A stretch of 10,203 nucleotides of DNA, from the NCBI GenBank assembly GCA_014859075.1, contig JACUUW010000057.1, positions 1-10,203 of the forward strand. Direction: 5' to 3'. The translations under genes were made by a program, and so were the position numbers. Position 1 is the stretch's first letter. The number at the start of each line of letters is the position of its first letter. A model generated the notes under the pieces. The model saw only the letters and a list, made by a program, of their open reading frames with translations, was not told the DNA's origin and did not search any database. Positions 6,832-10,203 of this stretch are shown in pieces. This DNA is from Desulforudis sp. Its GTDB lineage: Bacteria > Bacillota > Desulfotomaculia > Desulfotomaculales > Desulforudaceae.

Positions 6832-6925
6832 TGCGCGAAACCAAGAGGAATTCACCTTGAAACATAAGGGGACATCTTGAAATCCCAGGCTCGAGGCGGG
6901 AAACCCTGAGGAAGGGGTTAGCAGC

Positions 6926-7573
6926 CTAGCGGTTCTGGAGCCTGGCCCAGTCGTCCAGGAATTTCTTCAAACCGACGTCGGTAAGCGGGTGCTTGGCCAT
7001 CTGCATCAAAATCTTGTAAGGCACGGTCGCGATGTGCGCTCCGGCCCGGGCCGCGGCAATCACGTGCAGGGGGTGTCTGATCGAAGCCGCGATCACCTTG
7101 GTCTCCAGGTCGTGCAGATCGAAAATCTCCACCGTCTCGGCCACTACTGCCATGCCGTCCTGCCCGACATCGTCCAAACGCCCGACAAACGGACTGACGT
7201 AGCGGGCCCCGGCCAACGCGGCCAGCAAGGCCTGGTTGGCCGAAAAAACCAGGGTCACGTTGGTTTTGATTCCCCGCGGTTCCAACCTGTTTATCGCTTT
7301 CAGACCCTCGGGCACCATGGGAATCTTAATGACCACGTTAGGGTGAATCCGGGCCAGTTCCTCGGCCTCGGCGACCATGGCGTCCGCTTCGGTACTGATC
7401 ACCTCGGCGCTCACCGGGCCATCCACGATCTCCACAATCTCCCGGACCACCTGCGTGAAGTCCCGTCCCTCCCGGGCGATTAAACTCGGGTTGGTGGTGA
7501 CGCCGGAGAGCACGCCAAGAGCGGCCGCTTCCCTGATTTCATCAACGTTGGCGGTATCCAGAAACAGTTCCAT
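6926..7573 (-). CDS. fsa: Transaldolase, fructose-6-phosphate aldolase-like (FSA/TalC/YwjH family)
   Basis: This 215-residue protein is full length for the short transaldolase family, which forms a TIM barrel. It contains MELFLDTANVDEI (1-13), SGVTTNPSLIA (23-33), the Schiff-base lysine K83 in NVVIKIPMVPEGL, TNVTLVFSANQALLAALAGA, YVSPFVGRLDDVG and KVIAASIRHP. Family members transfer a dihydroxyacetone unit between sugar phosphates in the non-oxidative pentose phosphate pathway, or cleave fructose 6-phosphate. The SPFVGRLDD segment resembles the transaldolase (B. subtilis YwjH) side of the family, so transaldolase activity is more likely, but sequence alone does not settle it. The ATG at 7573 has GGGAGGT about 11 bases upstream. 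It lies 50 bp after fba, consistent with one transcript serving triose/hexose interconversion. Confidence 0.94.
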   Translation of the reverse strand: MELFLDTANVDEIREAAALGVLSGVTTNPSLIAREGRDFTQVVREIVEIVDGPVSAEVISTEADAMVAEAEELARIHPNVVIKIPMVPEGLKAINRLEPRGIKTNVTLVFSANQALLAALAGARYVSPFVGRLDDVGQDGMAVVAETVEIFDLHDLETKVIAASIRHPLHVIAAARAGAHIATVPYKILMQMAKHPLTDVGLKKFLDDWARLQNR

Positions 7574-7623
7574 ATGAGATTTTGACCTCCCGCTAATCTT
7601 ATCGTTGGTCGCTGGTCGTGAGG

Positions 7624-8487
7624 CTATACGTCTTTCGCGTGGCTTGAACCGCCGAACAGGCGGATCTTTTCGCAGATTACGTCAACCGCCGTTTCCCGGG
7701 CGGGACCAAGCACTTTCCGGGGGTCGATCTCAGCGGGGGCTCCGGCCAACACCTCCCGGATTTTACCGGTAAAGGCCTGCCGGATGTCGGTGTCGATGTT
7801 GACCTTGCACACCCCACGGCTGATCGCTTCCCGGACCGCATCGGCCGGAACCCCCGACGACCCGTGCAGCACAAGCGGAACGGCGACCCGCGCCCGGATC
7901 CGTGACAGGCGCTCGAAATCAAGGCGGGGTGTACCGCGATACCGCCCGTGCGCCGTCCCGATGGCCACCGCCAAGGCGTCCACCGCGGTGGATTCCACAA
8001 AATAGGCCGCCTCGTCCGGTTCCGTGAAAAACGCTTCCCGTTCATCCACGGTGATGTCGTCTTCGGTGCCGCCGATGCGGCCCAGCTCGGCTTCCACGGA
8101 AACATCCACGGGCCGGGCCAGTTGGACCACCCGGCGGGTCAAGGCGACGTTCTCCTCCAGAGGCAGGTGGGAACCATCAATCATCACCGAGCTGAAGCCC
8201 GCGCGCACGCAACGCACCACCTGCTCAAAACTCGTGCCGTGGTCCAAGTGCACGGCCACCGGCACCGAAGCACTCCTGGCTGCTTCAAGCGCCAAGACGG
8301 CGATGTAATTCAGCTCGGCGTATTTGATCGCTCCCTGGCTGGCCTGCACTACCACCGGGGAGACCTCGGCCTCAGCGGCCCGGATGATGGCCTGAAGAAT
8401 TTCGAGGTTGTTGCAGTTAAAGGCTCCAACAGCCCAGCCGCCGATTTGGGCGTGCTTCAGGATCGCGGCCAGGTTCACCAGTGTCAC
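7624..8487 (-). CDS. fba: Class II fructose-bisphosphate aldolase
   Basis: The 287-residue zinc aldolase cleaves fructose 1,6-bisphosphate to dihydroxyacetone phosphate and glyceraldehyde 3-phosphate, or the reverse in gluconeogenesis. Key motifs are intact: AFNCNNLEILQAI (22-34), VAVHLDHGTSFE (77-88) with catalytic D82 and zinc ligand H83, SVEAELGRIGGTEDD (130-144), AIGTAHGRYRG with H180, PLVLHGSSGVP with H208, and the phosphate-binding CKVNIDTDIRQAF (227-239). The start is GTG at 8487, with GGAGAG 7 bases upstream; an ATG at 8494 is out of frame. The length matches the B. subtilis FbaA type. It begins 15 bp after the zinc-ribbon gene and is followed by the transaldolase gene, so an operon is likely. 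Related enzymes acting on tagatose bisphosphate share these motifs, but gene order favours Fba. Confidence 0.95.
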   Translation of the reverse strand: MTLVNLAAILKHAQIGGWAVGAFNCNNLEILQAIIRAAEAEVSPVVVQASQGAIKYAELNYIAVLALEAARSASVPVAVHLDHGTSFEQVVRCVRAGFSSVMIDGSHLPLEENVALTRRVVQLARPVDVSVEAELGRIGGTEDDITVDEREAFFTEPDEAAYFVESTAVDALAVAIGTAHGRYRGTPRLDFERLSRIRARVAVPLVLHGSSGVPADAVREAISRGVCKVNIDTDIRQAFTGKIREVLAGAPAEIDPRKVLGPARETAVDVICEKIRLFGGSSHAKDV

Positions 8488-8502
8488 GCGTCATCTCTCC
8501 GT

Positions 8503-9165
8503 TTACTGATTGTCACGTTTGCGGCGGCGCACTTTTCTCTTCTTTTCGTTGAACACCTGCCGCCGCAACTCGATGGACTCGCGCGCCTCCAACCGGTCAA
8601 GATCCTGCTCGTTCTCGGCCGCCAGCAAAAACATGCGGAGGCAATGCCGGCAATGCAACTCGACTCGGTCCGGAAATATCTCAAGCTCAATGCGGTTCTC
8701 CCCGCAGGGGCAGGAAAGACCGCCCTCCTCGGCCAGGGTGTGTACGTAAGTAAGGGTGGACAACATGACTTCGGCGTCCCGGAAGTAGTTCGGCCCACCC
8801 ATTTCCTCAACCAGAATCTCCAGGGCCTGCTCTTTGGTCTGCAGGTAGGCCTTGACCCGTTCGTAGGGTCCGATGCAGCCCAATTCCAAACCGGTTTCCT
8901 GGCACGACAGGTGAAACACCTCGCGAGACCAGAGTTCCCCCGGAGCCAGGTGGTACAGGTGGGTGGACTCACAGATCACACAGTTGATCTCCAGCCAGTA
9001 GGATTTCTGATTCTTCATGCTTACCACGAGAAGCAGGTTGCCGCAGGAACACAGAACCTCCCTCGACTTCTCACAGCCGAAAGTAAAGCGAGAGACCGTC
9101 TCCAGGGTGGACCGCCCGCAGTCGGGACAACGCAACGCCAGCGTGGTCTCGGTCTTTATAAGCAT
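8503..9165 (-). CDS. Cysteine-rich zinc-ribbon-like protein of unknown function
   Basis: This 220-residue soluble protein starts at an ATG with AAGGAGGA about 10 bases upstream. It has 12 cysteines, mostly in pairs: CPDC (13-16), C31, CSC (39-41), CVIC (62-65), C88, C97, CPC (152-154) and CRHC (172-175). These suggest two or three zinc ribbons or treble-clef-like folds: one pair of ribbons at the N-terminus and one near residues 150-176. The middle (100-147) is predicted helical. The C-terminus is strongly basic (EKKRKVRRRKR, 207-217), suggesting contact with nucleic acid. There is no signal peptide or membrane segment. It sits 59 bp after spo0F and 15 bp before fba, so it is very likely co-transcribed with both. 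I do not recognise a named family. A DNA- or RNA-binding regulator is possible but is inference. Confidence 0.85.
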   Translation of the reverse strand: MLIKTETTLALRCPDCGRSTLETVSRFTFGCEKSREVLCSCGNLLLVVSMKNQKSYWLEINCVICESTHLYHLAPGELWSREVFHLSCQETGLELGCIGPYERVKAYLQTKEQALEILVEEMGGPNYFRDAEVMLSTLTYVHTLAEEGGLSCPCGENRIELEIFPDRVELHCRHCLRMFLLAAENEQDLDRLEARESIELRRQVFNEKKRKVRRRKRDNQ

Positions 9166-9224
9166 CAGAAACAGTCCTCCTTGCCCGTGAAACCTAGTTC
9201 GCCACCGAAAACCCGAATCCTTTT

Positions 9225-9599
9225 TCAGTCGCGAAAATCAAACCGAAACCCTTCGAGCACTTTGCGTACCACGTCCCGCATTTTGTTAAGATCGAATGGT
9301 TTAATAACCACACATCGGACGCCCATTCTCTCGGCCTCTTCCGGATCGGAAAGTTCCCCGTAGGCGGTTATCAGGATCACCGGAATGCCGGGAGAGAACT
9401 TGTTGATTTCACGTAGCGTTTCCAGGCCGCTCAAGCCCGGCATCTTGAGGTCGAGCAGGATGAGGTCGGGTTTTTGGTTCCGCACTATGTTGATGGCCTC
9501 GTAACCGTTGGAGGCGAGAACCACTTCGTGTTCACCGTTCCCCAAAGCCTCGAACAAAAGCTGCCTAATCGCCGGTTGGTCGTCCACGACCAACAGCAT
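9225..9599 (-). CDS. spo0F: Spo0F-type single-domain response regulator
   Basis: The 124-residue protein is a lone receiver domain without an output domain. The acidic pocket is VVDDQ (D6, D7), the phosphoacceptor is D50 in LILLDLKMPG, and the switch residues are T78 in ILITAYGEL and K100 in VVIKPFD. The VDDQ.AIR.LL start, the TAYGEL segment and the short length resemble Bacillus Spo0F, which passes phosphate from sensor kinases to Spo0B and on to Spo0A at sporulation onset. The ATG at 9599 follows GGAGGTGA with about 8-base spacing. The frame stays open much further upstream, but that part overlaps the 3' end of the Yip1 gene and has no regulator-like sequence, so it is not coding. Spo0F identity is also supported by the downstream fba, transaldolase and rho genes. 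In clostridia that lack Spo0B its partner may differ. Confidence 0.85.
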   Translation of the reverse strand: MLLVVDDQPAIRQLLFEALGNGEHEVVLASNGYEAINIVRNQKPDLILLDLKMPGLSGLETLREINKFSPGIPVILITAYGELSDPEEAERMGVRCVVIKPFDLNKMRDVVRKVLEGFRFDFRD

Positions 9600-9687
9600 C
9601 CCCCGCCTCACCTCCGAATATTCCGTGGAATTTGTCACGGAGTCCGGGCCAATCCAGGGTTTTAGGGCTGCTGACTCAACACAGCAA

Positions 9688-9717
9688 GACTTCTGGATGC
9701 CCGGGACAAAATCCTGC
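9688..9717 (-). promoter_or_regulatory. Candidate sigma-H-type promoter of spo0F
   Basis: On the minus strand GCAGGATTT (9717-9709) fits the sigma-H -35 consensus RNAGGAWWW at every position. After a 12-base spacer comes CCAGAAGTC (9696-9688), which keeps the GAA core of the -10 consensus RNNGAATWW but misses other positions. Transcription would start near 9680, giving an 80-base leader. Bacillus spo0F is known to have a sigma-H promoter. A weak sigma-A-like alternative is TTGCTG (9686-9681), 17 bases, TAAAAC (9663-9658). Confidence 0.35.
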
Positions 9718-9745
9718 CCCGTGGAAACTCCTGAAGCGGAAAATA

Positions 9746-10203
9746 TTAGAACCCTCCCGGGAAATCGGGCAAAGCCGGGAACAGGGTCATGATTCCGGAG
9801 ATAATCAGGACAAGGACGATGACGGCCGCCAGCAAGACAACTCCGACCGGCGCCAGTACCACGGTGACCGCCCGCCCGGTTGAGAGCCGGTGCATTTCGC
9901 GCAGTCCAAGGACCAGCAGCACCACACTCCAGATAAACACCGCCAGGCTGAACAGACCCAGTATGGTGGAAGCCGTGGTTTCGCCCGGGTCGGTGAACAC
10001 CATCAGGCCCTCCACCGGCAGCATCAGGATGGCCGGCAGCCCGGCCAAGCCGTAAGCAACCAGCGTTCCCTTCGGCCCGCCCTTTCCGTCCAGCAGTTGT
10101 GCCGTCAGGTGCAGAATCGCCCCGTAACCCAACCACTTGATGTACCAGAGGAAAAAGCCGGCAAGAATCAGATACGGTCCGACGGCAAGCGCGAAGGCCG
10201 TTA
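9746..10203 (-). CDS. Yip1-family integral membrane protein, 5'-truncated by window edge
   Basis: The frame is open from the right edge of the window to a TAA at 9746, giving about 152 C-terminal residues; the start lies outside. The sequence shows four or five hydrophobic segments: LAVGPYLILAGFFLWYI at the visible N-terminus, GLAGLPAILMLPVEGLMVF, ILGLFSLAVFIWSVVLLVLG and a last helix of mainly V/L/I residues. Between the last two lies LREMHRLSTGRAVTVVL, which fits the Yip1/YIPF-like pattern (PF04893) of a tryptophan-containing helix followed by a short loop with a conserved G-AV. Bacterial members are poorly understood. The upstream frame is clearly coding and not a start at the TTG at 10132, because the hydrophobic pattern continues to the window edge. 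It lies 146 bp upstream of spo0F on the same strand. Confidence 0.75.
   Translation of the reverse strand, partial: TAFALAVGPYLILAGFFLWYIKWLGYGAILHLTAQLLDGKGGPKGTLVAYGLAGLPAILMLPVEGLMVFTDPGETTASTILGLFSLAVFIWSVVLLVLGLREMHRLSTGRAVTVVLAPVGVVLLAAVIVLVLIISGIMTLFPALPDFPGGF

Noticed and set aside
7840..7870. HGSSG instead of HGGTG in the aldolase as an active-site defect
   Set aside because: The zinc ligand histidine is kept, and HGSSG-type variants are common in other class II aldolases as far as I know.
7948..9363. 471-residue plus-strand ORF
   Set aside because: It spans the antisense of fba, the zinc-ribbon gene and part of spo0F, all of which are clearly coding on the other strand.
9600..10136. 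N-terminal extension of the response regulator to 303 residues
   Set aside because: The added part overlaps the Yip1-family gene in another frame, is Gly/Arg-rich without domain features, and a good ribosome site precedes the ATG at 9599.

Overview
This window is about 10.2 kb of a GC-rich, gene-dense bacterial chromosome. A Spo0F-type response regulator, a class II fructose-bisphosphate aldolase, an FSA-type transaldolase and Rho, all on one strand and in that order, recall the spo0F-fbaA-tal(ywjH)-...-rho neighbourhood of spore-forming Firmicutes. Combined with the high GC, frequent TTG/GTG starts and strong AGGAGG-like ribosome sites, this suggests a spore-forming, probably anaerobic clostridial lineage of the Desulfotomaculum/Pelotomaculum/Moorella kind. 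That placement is inference; no rRNA or other taxonomic marker is present.

Layout, left to right. (1) 1-1569, minus: most of a YeiH/UPF0324-family membrane transporter with a long N-terminal extension; its C-terminus lies beyond the window. (2) 1570-2097: a gene-poor, relatively AT-rich gap with a possible fragment of a decayed ORF. (3) 2098-3336, minus: a radical SAM protein of unknown function. (4) 3337-3676: a divergent intergenic region holding a 168-bp MITE-like element (3391-3558) with perfect 17-bp inverted ends and internal 40-bp-period repeats. (5) 3677-4201, plus: an HPP-family membrane protein, the only supported plus-strand gene, followed by a strong intrinsic terminator that probably also serves the convergent gene. 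(6) 4322-10203, minus: transcribed from right to left, a Yip1-family membrane protein (5' end outside the window), Spo0F-like regulator, cysteine-rich zinc-ribbon protein, fructose-bisphosphate aldolase, transaldolase, Rho and a LysM/M23 cell-wall endopeptidase.

The right-hand cluster joins a sporulation phosphorelay component, two sugar-phosphate enzymes, the transcription terminator Rho and an envelope hydrolase. spo0F, the zinc-ribbon gene, fba and the transaldolase gene are spaced by 15-59 bp and look like one transcript, with a candidate sigma-H-type promoter ahead of spo0F. A 195-bp leader before rho can form competing hairpins. I see no CRISPR array, tRNA, rRNA, prophage or defence system. 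The points most worth a second look are the MITE-like element, the 12-cysteine protein inside the spo0F-fba cluster, the uncharacterised radical SAM protein, the N-terminal extension of the YeiH-type transporter, and the rho leader.
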